Assembly: GCA_000721375.1 (NCBI GenBank)
Contig: JOGW01000032.1
Coordinates: forward strand, 1-39,379
Direction of reading: 5' to 3'
Source: Streptomyces sp. NRRL B-3428
GTDB taxonomy: Bacteria > Actinomycetota > Actinomycetes > Streptomycetales > Streptomycetaceae
Length of the DNA: 39,379 nucleotides
Of this stretch, positions 1 to 7,225 are shown in pieces; the stretch's first letter is position 1; the number at the start of each line of letters is the position of its first letter. Both the position numbers and the translations under genes were made by a program. Below the pieces are notes generated by a model. That model made no database searches and had not been told where the DNA came from. It saw only the letters and a program-made list of their open reading frames with translations.

Positions 1-95
1 AAACGCCCGGTTACATTCCGAACCCGGAAGCTAAGCCTCACAGCGCCGATGGTACTGCAGGGGGGACCCTGTGGGAGAGTAGGACGCCGCCGAAC
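1..95 (+). rRNA. rrf: 5S ribosomal RNA, 3' portion (5' end outside window)
   Basis: The sequence matches the conserved actinobacterial 5S rRNA from about nucleotide 26 to the 3' end, including the central 'cattccgaacccggaagctaa' region and the 3' part with 'gtgggagagtagga'. The first roughly 25 nt lie outside the window. This is the last gene of an rRNA operon transcribed rightwards, as shown by the strong terminator that follows. The exact mature 3' end is uncertain by a few bases. Confidence 0.95.
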
Positions 96-105
96 TAATT
101 TTGAT

Positions 106-147
106 AAAGCCTCAACCCCTGGACATCGTCCAGGGGTTGAGGCTTTT
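106..147 (+). terminator. rRNA operon terminator
   Basis: A perfect 19-bp stem (106-124 pairing with 128-146) with a 3-nt loop 'atc' runs into a T-tract (144-147). This is a classic intrinsic terminator directly after the 5S rRNA. The next gene starts only 30 nt beyond it. Confidence 0.95.
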
Positions 148-176
148 CTGCGTTGTGTCCGTTTACAGTTCGGAGT

Positions 177-821
177 ATGCGCTACGACCTGGTGATCTTC
201 GACAACGACGGCGTCCTCGTGGACAGTGAGCCGATCTCCAACACCATCCTCGCCCAGTACCTGACCGAGCTGGGTCACCCCACCACGTACGAAGAGTCCC
301 TCAGGGACTACATGGGGGCCGCCGTGCACCGCGTGCACGACCTCGTGCGGGAGCGGACCGGGCAGGAGCTGCCGGCCGACTTCGACGAGACGCTGCATCA
401 GCGGGTGTTCTCGGCCTTCGAGCGGGAGCTCACGCCTGTCGCCGGCGCCGAGGACGTGCTCGGGAAGCTGACCGCCGAGGGTGTCGCGTACTGCGTGGCC
501 TCGTCCGGGAGCCATGAGCGGATTCGCGTCGGGCATTACAAGACCGGCCTCGACCAGTGGTTCGAGGAGGAGTGGATCTTCAGCTCGGAGGATGTGGGAC
601 AGGGGAAGCCGGCGCCCGACCTGTTCCTGCACGCCGCGGAGCGGATGGGGGTCTCGCCGGACCGGTGTGCCGTCGTCGAGGACAGTCCGCTCGGGGTGCA
701 GGCCGCACAGGCCGCCGGGATGGATGTGTACGCATATACGGCGATGACGCCCTCCGAGCGGCTGCCCGGGGCCAACGCGTATTTCTTCGACATGGGACAG
801 CTGCTCGAATTGTTGCGCTGA
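177..821 (+). CDS. HAD-superfamily hydrolase (beta-phosphoglucomutase/phosphatase-like)
   Basis: Predicted 214-residue cytosolic phosphohydrolase or phosphomutase of HAD subfamily IA. Motif I is D9-N-D11-G-V-L-V-D-S-E with nucleophile D9. Motif II is S109/S110 (VASSGS), motif III is K144 (GKPAPD), and motif IV is E168-D169. A cap domain lies at about residues 18-85. The length and the 'DSEP' tail of motif I are typical of GmhB/PgmB/DOG-like enzymes, but the substrate cannot be told. ATG 177 is chosen because the family begins 4-8 residues before the motif I aspartate; an in-frame TTG at 153 would add eight unlikely residues. CGGAG sits only 1 nt before the ATG, too close for normal ribosome binding. 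The MFS gene follows after 42 bp and may be co-transcribed. Confidence 0.88.
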   Translation: MRYDLVIFDNDGVLVDSEPISNTILAQYLTELGHPTTYEESLRDYMGAAVHRVHDLVRERTGQELPADFDETLHQRVFSAFERELTPVAGAEDVLGKLTAEGVAYCVASSGSHERIRVGHYKTGLDQWFEEEWIFSSEDVGQGKPAPDLFLHAAERMGVSPDRCAVVEDSPLGVQAAQAAGMDVYAYTAMTPSERLPGANAYFFDMGQLLELLR

Positions 822-863
822 TCCATCTACCCGCCGGTAGTTGACGGGCCCTACTGTGCGGCC

Positions 864-2066
864 ATGACAGATGCGCGGCTCCGGCATGGCAGGGCCTCAC
901 TAGCGTTCAGCTTCTTCGTGCAGGGCGTGACTTTTGCGCTGCTCGTCACCCGGATTCCGGCGATCCAGGACCGGTACGGGATATCCGACGGGCTGCTGCC
1001 CGCGTTCCTGGCCGCCGTGCCGATCCTTGCCGGGGTCGGCAGTGTGGCCACCGAGCATCTGGTGAAGCGGATCGATCCGCGGACCGTGCTGCGGTGGTCC
1101 CAGCCGGTGGTGCTGCTTGCGCTGCTCGGGGTCGGGGCCGGTTCCGAGATGTGGGAAGTCGCCCTGTCGCTCGGGGCGTTCGGGCTCGCGGTCGGCGCGC
1201 TGGACGCCTCGATGAACATGATCGGGGTGAGTCTGCAGCGGGCGTACGGGCGGAGCATCATGCTCGGGTTCCATGCCTCGTACAGCCTCGGCGGGATCGT
1301 AGGGGCGTCGCTGGCGTGGGTCGGGGCGCACTACGACCTGTCGCTCTTCGTCTCGTATCTGCCCGTCGTGGCGGTGCTGCTGCCGGCGGCGCTGGTCGGC
1401 AGCCGGTGGTACGTGCGGGGGGAGGCCGCTGCCGTACCGGAGAAGGGGGAGGCGGCCGGGGCGCAGAGCGTGGTGTTCAAGGCGCTGCTGCCGCTGTGTC
1501 TGGTGATGACCTTCGCGTATATCGGGGACTCGACCGTCTCCAACTGGAGCGCGAAGTATCTCGAGGACGTGCTCGGCAGTTCGGAGGAGCTGGCGACCGT
1601 TCCGTACAACGTCTATATGGTCACCACGCTGCTCGGGCGGGCCGTCGGGGACCTCGGGGTGCGGCGGTTCGGGGCGGTGGCGGTTGTCCGGTTCGGGAGC
1701 GTCCTTGCCGCGTGCGGGTTCGCGGTGGTCGCCGCGGCGCCCGGGGCGTGGACCGGTATCGCCGGGTTCACGCTGCTCGGGTTCGGGCTGTGTGTGATCG
1801 TGCCGCAGACCTTCGCGGCTGCCGGGCGGATGTTCCCCGGGGATTCGGACAGCGCGATCGCGCGGCTCAATATCTTCAACTACGTGGGATTCCTGGTCGG
1901 TTCGCCGCTGGTCGGGGCGCTCGGGGATGCGTGGAGCTACCGGGCCGCGATGCTCGTACCGATGTTCCTGGTGCTCCTGACGCTGCGGTACGCCCGCTCC
2001 TTCGCGCCGGAGGCCGACCGATACGGTGAGGGGCATGAGCGGCCGCGCGCAGTTGATGTGGGATGA
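864..2066 (+). CDS. MFS transporter, YbjJ/MosC-like
   Basis: 400-residue integral membrane protein of the major facilitator superfamily with about 12 hydrophobic segments spread over residues 10-380. It starts with a short cytoplasmic N-terminus (TDARLRHGRA) and ends in a charged cytoplasmic tail. The segment 'DSTVSNWSAKYLEDVLG' near residue 215 is a feature of the YbjJ/MosC-like MFS group, whose substrates are poorly known (sugars or small metabolites have been proposed). The gene lies 42 bp after the HAD hydrolase, and its 3' end overlaps the start of the acuC-like gene by 32 bp, which suggests a three-gene transcript. No strong ribosome-binding site precedes ATG 864, consistent with translational coupling or weak initiation. 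Confidence 0.85.
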   Translation: MTDARLRHGRASLAFSFFVQGVTFALLVTRIPAIQDRYGISDGLLPAFLAAVPILAGVGSVATEHLVKRIDPRTVLRWSQPVVLLALLGVGAGSEMWEVALSLGAFGLAVGALDASMNMIGVSLQRAYGRSIMLGFHASYSLGGIVGASLAWVGAHYDLSLFVSYLPVVAVLLPAALVGSRWYVRGEAAAVPEKGEAAGAQSVVFKALLPLCLVMTFAYIGDSTVSNWSAKYLEDVLGSSEELATVPYNVYMVTTLLGRAVGDLGVRRFGAVAVVRFGSVLAACGFAVVAAAPGAWTGIAGFTLLGFGLCVIVPQTFAAAGRMFPGDSDSAIARLNIFNYVGFLVGSPLVGALGDAWSYRAAMLVPMFLVLLTLRYARSFAPEADRYGEGHERPRAVDVG

Positions 2067-3204
2067 CGCAGTCACGAGGTACGACTTCGGGCCCGAGCAC
2101 CCGATGGACCCCGTACGGCTCGCCCTGACCAGGAAGCTGATCGCCGCCTTCGGCCTGGACCAGGAGATGAAGGTCGTGGCCGCGCAGGCGGCGGGGGATT
2201 CGACGCTGCGGCTCGTACACCGTGATGACTACATCGCTGCGGTGAAGGCCGCGTCCGCCGATCCGTACGCGGCCGATCCCTCGTACGGGATCGGGACCGC
2301 CGATGATCCGGCGTTCGTGGGGATGCATGAGGCCTCCGCGCTGATCGCGGGGCAGTCGGTGGCGGCGGCGGAGTCGATCTGGCGCGGGGATGTGGCGCAC
2401 GCCGTGAACTTCGCGGGTGGGCTGCACCATGCGATGCCGGGTGCCGCGGCGGGATTCTGTATCTACAACGACGCTTCCCTCGCGATCGCGCGGCTGCTTG
2501 AGCTGGGGGCCGAGCGGGTCGCGTACATCGATGTGGACGTGCACCACGGGGACGGGGTGCAGGCGGCGTTCTGGGACGATCCGCGCGTACTGACGATCTC
2601 GCTGCATGAGCATCCGCGCACGCTCTTCCCGCAGACAGGCTGGCCGGAGGAGACCGGGGCCGGGGCGGGCGAGGGCAGTGCGGTGAATGTGGCACTGCCC
2701 GCCGGGACCAGTGACGCGGGGTGGCTGCGGGCCTTCCACGCCGTTGTGCCCGAGCTGATCGAGGACTTCAGGCCGCAGGTGCTCGTCACGCAGCACGGGG
2801 CCGATACGCACTTCGAGGATCCGCTCGCGCATCTCGCGATCTCGCTGGATGCCCAGCGCATGGTGCAGGAGGCCTGTCATGACCTCGCGCACGAGCATGC
2901 GGACGGACGGTGGCTGGCGCTCGGTGGCGGCGGATACGCGATCGTGGACGTGGTGCCGCGGTCCTGGACGCATCTGACGGCGATCGCGGCGGGGCGGCCG
3001 ATCGAGCCGGGCGCCGAGGTGCCGGAGGAGTGGCGGCATGAAGTGTTCGCGCGGACGCGGCAGTTGGCGCCGCAGCGGATGACGGACGGGCGTACGCCGA
3101 AGTGGCTTGACTGGTCCGCGGGTTACGACCCGGCCGACCGGCTCGACCAGACGATTCTGGCCACCCGGCGGGCGGTGTTCCCGCAGCGCGGGCTGCTTGC
3201 GTGA
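2035..3204 (+). CDS. acuC: AcuC-type acetoin utilization protein / class I HDAC-like deacetylase
   Basis: 389-residue zinc-dependent deacetylase of the HDAC/AcuC family. It probably removes acetyl groups from lysines, for example on acetyl-CoA synthetase, in the cytoplasm. The active-site parts are visible: paired histidines H131-H132 (GLHHAMPG), zinc ligands D168 and H170 in DVDVHHGDG, third zinc ligand D257 (QHGADTH) and the catalytic tyrosine in GGGGY (Y301). The N-terminal 'YDFGPEHPMDP' is the family signature. Start: ATG 2035 is preceded by GGTGAGGGG, whereas the in-frame GTG at 2026 has no ribosome-binding site. It overlaps the MFS gene end, so translational coupling is likely. Length agrees with AcuC of Bacillus and actinobacteria (about 390). 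Confidence 0.92.
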   Translation: MSGRAQLMWDDAVTRYDFGPEHPMDPVRLALTRKLIAAFGLDQEMKVVAAQAAGDSTLRLVHRDDYIAAVKAASADPYAADPSYGIGTADDPAFVGMHEASALIAGQSVAAAESIWRGDVAHAVNFAGGLHHAMPGAAAGFCIYNDASLAIARLLELGAERVAYIDVDVHHGDGVQAAFWDDPRVLTISLHEHPRTLFPQTGWPEETGAGAGEGSAVNVALPAGTSDAGWLRAFHAVVPELIEDFRPQVLVTQHGADTHFEDPLAHLAISLDAQRMVQEACHDLAHEHADGRWLALGGGGYAIVDVVPRSWTHLTAIAAGRPIEPGAEVPEEWRHEVFARTRQLAPQRMTDGRTPKWLDWSAGYDPADRLDQTILATRRAVFPQRGLLA

Positions 3205-3394
3205 GGCCGGGGCGTCTCTGCCGCCCGGGATTGTCAGCGGGGCTCGATAGGCTCGAGGGGCTGGCGCGGCCCCCGGGCGGGAGGGGTCTGTCCAGAGGGG
3301 CAATGCCGTCGGAGGGTACGTGGTGTTAGCCCAACTGTGGGGCATTTAACGGGTTTTGAGGCCTTGCCTCTGTGAAGTGCGCCAGCATCAAGGC

Positions 3395-4210
3395 GTGTTG
3401 AGCGCCGGCGCCTTACGTGCGCATCTTCTGGCGGCCCGGCTCGCCGGTCCCGTCGCCACCTCGCGGGAACAATCGCTGCACAGCTATCGGCTGTTCGCCG
3501 CCCGAGACCCCAGAATGCTGCTCGGGCTCGATCCCGAATGGGACTGGGGTGCGCGGGATCTGCTGGCGCTGATGGCCGACAAGTGCGGGGTGTCGCCGGA
3601 TCCTTCGGATCGCGAGGGGCCCGATGTCATCGACCCCGAGCGGACCCTCGCGGCCCTCGACGCCTTCGCCGGGCGGCTCGCGGCGGCTGCGGAGCGTGGC
3701 GTGCCGGTGCTTGTCGGGACGGGGCATCCGCACCGACTGCTCGGCTTCTACGGTGACTTGGCAGACGCTCTCTCAGCGGCGGGATGTACTGTCCTCACCC
3801 CTGCGCAGGGCTGCTCTGTCGACATAACGACTCGGTTTGGTCTACGCACGTACAACCTTGATTACGTACGAGGAGTCGCGCTGGTGCGGGAAGGGGGCGC
3901 ATCGGGCGCGGGGCGTGAGCCGGGCGCACATTCCCACTCACCGCTGCCGGTTCGGACCGCCCTCGGGGCCGCCGCGGCGGCCGGCGGGCCGCTGCCCGGG
4001 CTGGTCATCGGAGACCACGGCTGGGTCTGCGGTGCAGGTCAGCTGGGTATTGAGGCGATCGGCCTGGCAGATACGGATGATCCCGCGCTGTTCGTCGGAG
4101 AGGCCGAGGGGCGCGTGTCCGTCGCCGTTCCGCTTGATGACGCTGTGCGGTCTGATTACTACCGACCGCTTACTCGCTACGTACTCAATCGGGCGGGTCT
4201 GTCACAGTAG
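3395..4210 (+). CDS. conserved Streptomyces 'phosphatase'-like protein with an early TTA codon
   Basis: About 271 residues, conserved as a protein of unknown activity in streptomycetes; database names of 'phosphatase' are not backed by any catalytic motif I can point to. Possible functional segments are GTGHPHRLLGFY (middle), 'VDITTRFG' and 'GDHGWVCGAGQLG' near residues 205-215. No signal peptide or membrane segment is seen. GTG 3395 is preferred (AAGG just upstream, conserved start region 'LRAHLLAARLAGPVATSRE'); an in-frame TTG at 3356 would add 13 residues. Codon 7 (3413-3415) is TTA, the rare leucine codon read by the bldA tRNA, and no start codon exists downstream of it that keeps the conserved N-terminus. 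The stretch 3780-3880 is locally less GC-rich and uses ATA, CTA and CGA codons. Confidence 0.75.
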   Translation: MLSAGALRAHLLAARLAGPVATSREQSLHSYRLFAARDPRMLLGLDPEWDWGARDLLALMADKCGVSPDPSDREGPDVIDPERTLAALDAFAGRLAAAAERGVPVLVGTGHPHRLLGFYGDLADALSAAGCTVLTPAQGCSVDITTRFGLRTYNLDYVRGVALVREGGASGAGREPGAHSHSPLPVRTALGAAAAAGGPLPGLVIGDHGWVCGAGQLGIEAIGLADTDDPALFVGEAEGRVSVAVPLDDAVRSDYYRPLTRYVLNRAGLSQ

Positions 4211-4264
4211 AGGGCCGATCGCAGCACCTCTTCCCCACTCGCACCACCCGCCCCTACTCTGGGG

Positions 4265-4292
4265 AGTGAGCGCATGGCGACGAGGAGTCACC
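4265..4292 (+). promoter_or_regulatory. candidate BldD operator upstream of bdtA
   Basis: AGTGA (4265-4269) and TCACC (4288-4292) form the two half-sites of the described BldD consensus AGTgA-(n)m-TCACc, separated by 18 nt, in the 130-bp gap ahead of bdtA. The gene name itself derives from its being a BldD target in S. coelicolor. The site call here is my pattern match. Confidence 0.6.
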
Positions 4293-4340
4293 GGAAGGGG
4301 AAGCCGGTGCCCGTCCATGTGCGGAAGGTTCAGGTGTGTC

Positions 4341-4550
4341 ATGGCTGCTGACCAAAGGCCTCTTTCCGAGGTGGCGTTCCTGACCGTGGCGGAAGTCGCC
4401 TCGGTGATGCGCGTATCGAAGATGACCGTGTACCGCTTGGTGCACAGCGGTCATCTGCCCGCGATCCGGGTGGGGAGGTCCTTCCGAGTCCCGGAGAACG
4501 CGGTTCACGAGTACCTTCGCGATTCCTATGTGGGGGTGGAGACGGCCTGA
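4341..4550 (+). CDS. bdtA: BdtA-like small helix-turn-helix (excisionase/MerR-type) DNA-binding protein
   Basis: 69-residue protein consisting almost entirely of a MerR-like winged HTH (HTH_17/excisionase family). The recognition helix region is 'LTVAEVASVMRVSKMTVYRL' (about residues 14-33), followed by 'GHLPAIRVGRSFRVPENAVHEYL'. ATG 4341 follows GGAAGG at 12 nt. A much longer frame reading in from 3837 runs antisense-like through the preceding gene and is not credible. Context identifies it as BdtA, a direct target of the master developmental repressor BldD: it sits between the 'phosphatase' and the tiny basic ribosomal-type peptide, about 5 kb from bldN, as in S. coelicolor. Its DNA targets are not evident here. 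A BldD-like site lies about 50-75 bp upstream of the start. Confidence 0.88.
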   Translation: MAADQRPLSEVAFLTVAEVASVMRVSKMTVYRLVHSGHLPAIRVGRSFRVPENAVHEYLRDSYVGVETA

Positions 4551-4613
4551 TCGTGCCGTCTGAGTCCTCGCGCGGGGACCTCGATTACGGGCTTCGAGCT
4601 CGGGCGGGTAGGC

Positions 4614-4644
4614 TTGGCCCTCGTAGGTCGTGTGGGCCTAGTCT
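4614..4644 (+). promoter_or_regulatory. possible vegetative promoter for the small ribosomal-type peptide
   Basis: TTGGCC (4614-4619) and TAGTCT (4639-4644) resemble -35/-10 elements of a housekeeping Streptomyces promoter, with a 19-bp spacer that is slightly long. They sit 39 nt upstream of the GTG at 4683. Weak support. Confidence 0.3.
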
Positions 4645-4682
4645 GCCCCGCACCGTGTGAAGAGAAGTGAGCGAGGGTAGTC

Positions 4683-4781
4683 GTGGGCTCTGTTATCAAG
4701 AAGCGGCGTAAGCGGATGGCCAAGAAGAAGCACCGCAAGCTGCTCAAGCGCACCCGCGTTCAGCGTCGCAACAAGAAGTAA
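4683..4781 (+). CDS. AURKAIP1/COX24-domain 30S ribosomal protein bTHX-like peptide
   Basis: A 32-residue, extremely basic peptide (about 20 Lys/Arg) with GTG start. It begins [18 protein letters not shown] and ends in QRRNKK. It matches the AURKAIP1/COX24 domain small protein widely conserved in actinobacteria and related to the small-subunit peptide bTHX/mS38, which binds 16S rRNA. It is too short for routine ORF calling. Start GTG 4683 is preceded by GCGAGGG. It is followed at once by a strong hairpin terminator, so it is either monocistronic or the end of the bdtA transcript. Confidence 0.92.
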   Translation: MGSVIKKRRKRMAKKKHRKLLKRTRVQRRNKK

Positions 4782-4803
4782 GCGACCGCTGGAACAGCGC
4801 GCT

Positions 4804-4839
4804 CTGTGGCCCCCCACCGTTTTCGGTGGGGGGCCACAG
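4804..4839 (+). terminator. strong hairpin terminator after the small ribosomal peptide
   Basis: Perfect 16-bp stem (4804-4819 with 4824-4839) around a TTTT loop, 22 nt after the stop codon at 4781. No T-tract follows, which is common for Streptomyces terminators. Confidence 0.85.
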
Positions 4840-4891
4840 CCGTTTCCGGGGGCGGCGCAGTCGTTTCCGGGGAGCGGCACAGCCCCGTTTC
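4835..4891 (+). repeat. short degenerate tandem repeat
   Basis: Three imperfect copies of a unit resembling 'gcacagccgtttccgggg' lie between the terminator and the epimerase gene: 4835-4852, 4857-4873 and a truncated one at 4877-4891. Probably slippage-derived; no function is evident. Confidence 0.5.
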
Positions 4892-5012
4892 AAGGGCCTG
4901 TCGCGCCCGGCCTGTGTCAGTGGTCACTTCCTGCATCCTCCGGTCATCACAGCGCAACATCGACCCGATACGGTGGCGAAGGCGCGGTTCTAAGGGAAGG
5001 GCGGGGCTGATC

Positions 5013-6077
5013 TTGGGCAAGGTCGTGCTCGTGACGGGGGTGGCCCGGCAGCTCGGCGGCCGTTTCGTACGGCGGATCCAGCGTGATCCCGAGGTGGACC
5101 GGGTGATCGCCGTGGACGCCGCGATGCCCGAGCACCATCTGGGCGGTGCGGACTTCGTGCAGGCCGACATCCGCCAGCCCGCGATCGCCCGGGTGCTCGC
5201 CGAGTACGCCGTGGACACAGTGGTGCACATGGACGTCTCCGGCACCGCGCTCGGCGGCGGCAGCCGGGGCTCGGTCAAGGAGACCAACGTCATCGGCACC
5301 ATGCAGCTGCTCGGTGCCTGCCAGAAGTCGCCCACGGTCAAGCGGCTCGTGGTCAAGTCCTCGACGAATGTGTACGGTTCGGCGCCGCGAGATCCGGCCG
5401 TCTTCACCGAGACCACACCGCCCAAGTCGCTGCCGAGCGGCGGCTTCGCCAAGGACGCGGTGGAGGTCGAGGGGTACGTACGGGGCTTCGCCCGGCGCCG
5501 GCCCGATGTGGCCGTCTGCGTGCTGCGCTTCGCGAACATCCTCGGGCCGACCGCGGACACCCCGCTCACCGAGTACTTCTCGCTGCCCGTGCTGCCCACC
5601 GTGTTCGGTTACGACCCGCGGCTGCAGTTCGTGCACGAGGACGACGTGATCGAGGTGCTCCGGATCGCCTCGCACGATCCCGTACGCGGGACGCTCAACA
5701 GCGGGACGTTCAATGTCGCCGGCGACGGGGTGCTGCTGCTCTCGCAGTGCTCGCGGCGCCTCGGCCGGCCGACCGTCCCGGTGCTGCTGCCGGCCGTCAC
5801 CTGGGCCGGGACCGCGCTGCGGACCGTCGGGCTCACGGACTTCTCGCCGGAGCAGGTGAGGCTGCTCACGCACGGCCGGGTCGTCTCCACGGCACAGATG
5901 CGCGAGACACTGGGATTCCGGCCGAAGTACACCACCGCGGAGGCCTTCGCGGACTTCGCGAGCAGCCGCGGTCCAGGACTGCTGCCGCCCGAGGCCCTGG
6001 CCAAGGCGGTCGACCGGATCGCCGGGCTGTCCTTCGTGGGCGGCGACGACAAGCACGCGACGCAGAGCGCCAACTGA
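5013..6077 (+). CDS. NAD-dependent epimerase/dehydratase-family protein with atypical active site
   Basis: 354-residue extended SDR-type protein. The Rossmann motif is VTGVARQLGGRF (residues 7-18), with acidic D52 in the 'ADI' strand and 'VHMDVS' at 71-76. The 'SSTNVYGS' loop (116-123) aligns with the serine region of sugar epimerases. Where extended SDRs have YxxxK, this protein reads S-G-G-F-A-K (142-147): the lysine K147 is kept but the position of the catalytic tyrosine is a glycine. Activity on nucleotide sugars is therefore doubtful; a cofactor-binding or regulatory role is possible. TTG 5013 is chosen because GGGG lies 6 nt before it and the frame upstream has no family similarity. The stop is 14 nt from the acyltransferase ATG, so the pair likely forms an operon, perhaps in lipid or envelope metabolism. 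Confidence 0.82.
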   Translation: MGKVVLVTGVARQLGGRFVRRIQRDPEVDRVIAVDAAMPEHHLGGADFVQADIRQPAIARVLAEYAVDTVVHMDVSGTALGGGSRGSVKETNVIGTMQLLGACQKSPTVKRLVVKSSTNVYGSAPRDPAVFTETTPPKSLPSGGFAKDAVEVEGYVRGFARRRPDVAVCVLRFANILGPTADTPLTEYFSLPVLPTVFGYDPRLQFVHEDDVIEVLRIASHDPVRGTLNSGTFNVAGDGVLLLSQCSRRLGRPTVPVLLPAVTWAGTALRTVGLTDFSPEQVRLLTHGRVVSTAQMRETLGFRPKYTTAEAFADFASSRGPGLLPPEALAKAVDRIAGLSFVGGDDKHATQSAN

Positions 6078-6091
6078 GGAGCGCAGGATCA

Positions 6092-7168
6092 ATGGCGGAC
6101 GCCAAGGTCATTCCGTTCGACGACGATCGGTCGCGCGGTGGCGCCAAGGGCTCGGCCCGGCGCCGTGGCCGACGGCCGGGCTCGGGCCCGGGCTCGGGTG
6201 AGCCCGTCGCCGTACGGGAGGTGCGGGGGCCCTCGGAGCGGTCGGCCGATGTGCAGCCGCTGCCCGGTAAGGCCGAGCCCTCGGCTGCCCAGGAGGCCGC
6301 GCAGGCGCCCGTGCAGACCGGTGGCGGGGGCGGCTGGGAGCGGCGGCTGGCGGGCGGGCTGCAGTTTCTGCGGCGGCGTATCACCGGTGACTACGAGGTC
6401 GACGAGTTCGGTTACGACAAGGAGCTCACCGACCAGGTTCTGATGTCGCTTCTTCGGCCCGTGTACGAGAAGTACTTCCGGGTCGAGGTGAAGGGGATCG
6501 AGAACATCCCCGCCGACGGTGGTGCGCTGATCGTGGCCAACCACTCGGGGACGCTGCCGCTCGACGGCCTGATGCTGCAGGTGGCCGTGCACGACAACCA
6601 TCCGCATCACCGGCATCTGCGGCTGCTCGCCGCGGATCTGGTGTTCATGCTGCCGGTCGTCAACGAGCTGGCCCGTAAGGCCGGTCATACGCTGGCATGC
6701 GCGGAGGACGCCCAACGGCTGCTCGAAGGCGGCGAGTTGGTGGGTGTGATGCCCGAGGGGTTCAAGGGGATCGGGAAGCCGTTCAGCGAGCGGTACAAGC
6801 TGCAGCGCTTCGGTCGCGGCGGGTTCGTGTCCACGGCTCTGCGGGCCGGGACCCCGATCATTCCCTGCTCGATCGTGGGGGCGGAGGAGATCTACCCGAT
6901 GATCGGGAACGCGAAGACGGTGGCTCGGCTGCTCGGGTTCCCGTACTTCCCGATCACGCCTACGTTCCCTTGGCTCGGGCCGCTGGGGGCGGTGCCGCTG
7001 CCGACGAAGTGGACGATTCAGTTCGGGGAGCCGATCCTCACGGACGGGTATCCGCCGGAGGCGGCGGAGGATCCGATGCTGATGTTCAACCTCACGGATC
7101 AGGTCCGCGAGCAGATACAGCACACGCTGTACAAGCTGCTGGTGCAGCGGCGGTCCGTGTTCTTCTGA
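6092..7168 (+). CDS. lysophospholipid / 1-acyl-glycerol-3-phosphate-type acyltransferase
   Basis: 358-residue PlsC-like acyltransferase, probably membrane-peripheral and acting in phospholipid or glycolipid acylation. Residues 1-80 form a low-complexity basic/Pro-Ala leader. The catalytic domain (about 125-320) contains NHSGTLPLD (150-158). This is a variant of the NHX4D motif in which the acidic residue is D158, two places later than in classical PlsC, a form common in actinobacterial members. MPEGFKGIGKPFSERY (220-235) is the acyl-acceptor binding motif, and 'PIIPCSIVGAEE' follows. ATG 6092 lies 14 nt after the epimerase stop and is preceded by GAGGA and CAGGA. It ends at a convergent terminator shared with rsbN. 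Confidence 0.88.
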   Translation: MADAKVIPFDDDRSRGGAKGSARRRGRRPGSGPGSGEPVAVREVRGPSERSADVQPLPGKAEPSAAQEAAQAPVQTGGGGGWERRLAGGLQFLRRRITGDYEVDEFGYDKELTDQVLMSLLRPVYEKYFRVEVKGIENIPADGGALIVANHSGTLPLDGLMLQVAVHDNHPHHRHLRLLAADLVFMLPVVNELARKAGHTLACAEDAQRLLEGGELVGVMPEGFKGIGKPFSERYKLQRFGRGGFVSTALRAGTPIIPCSIVGAEEIYPMIGNAKTVARLLGFPYFPITPTFPWLGPLGAVPLPTKWTIQFGEPILTDGYPPEAAEDPMLMFNLTDQVREQIQHTLYKLLVQRRSVFF

Positions 7169-7177
7169 CGGATACGA

Positions 7178-7213
7178 CGGTGGGGCACTCCGTAGACAAG
7201 GAGTGCCCCACCG
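7178..7213. terminator. bidirectional terminator between acyltransferase gene and rsbN
   Basis: Perfect 14-bp stem (7178-7191 with 7200-7213), 8-nt loop, filling the 57-bp gap between two convergent genes. Confidence 0.88.
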
Positions 7214-7225
7214 CCGTACGACCTG

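Noticed and set aside
3837..4550. A 237-residue extension of BdtA
   Set aside because: It runs through the preceding gene in another frame; the family is about 69 residues and ATG 4341 fits.
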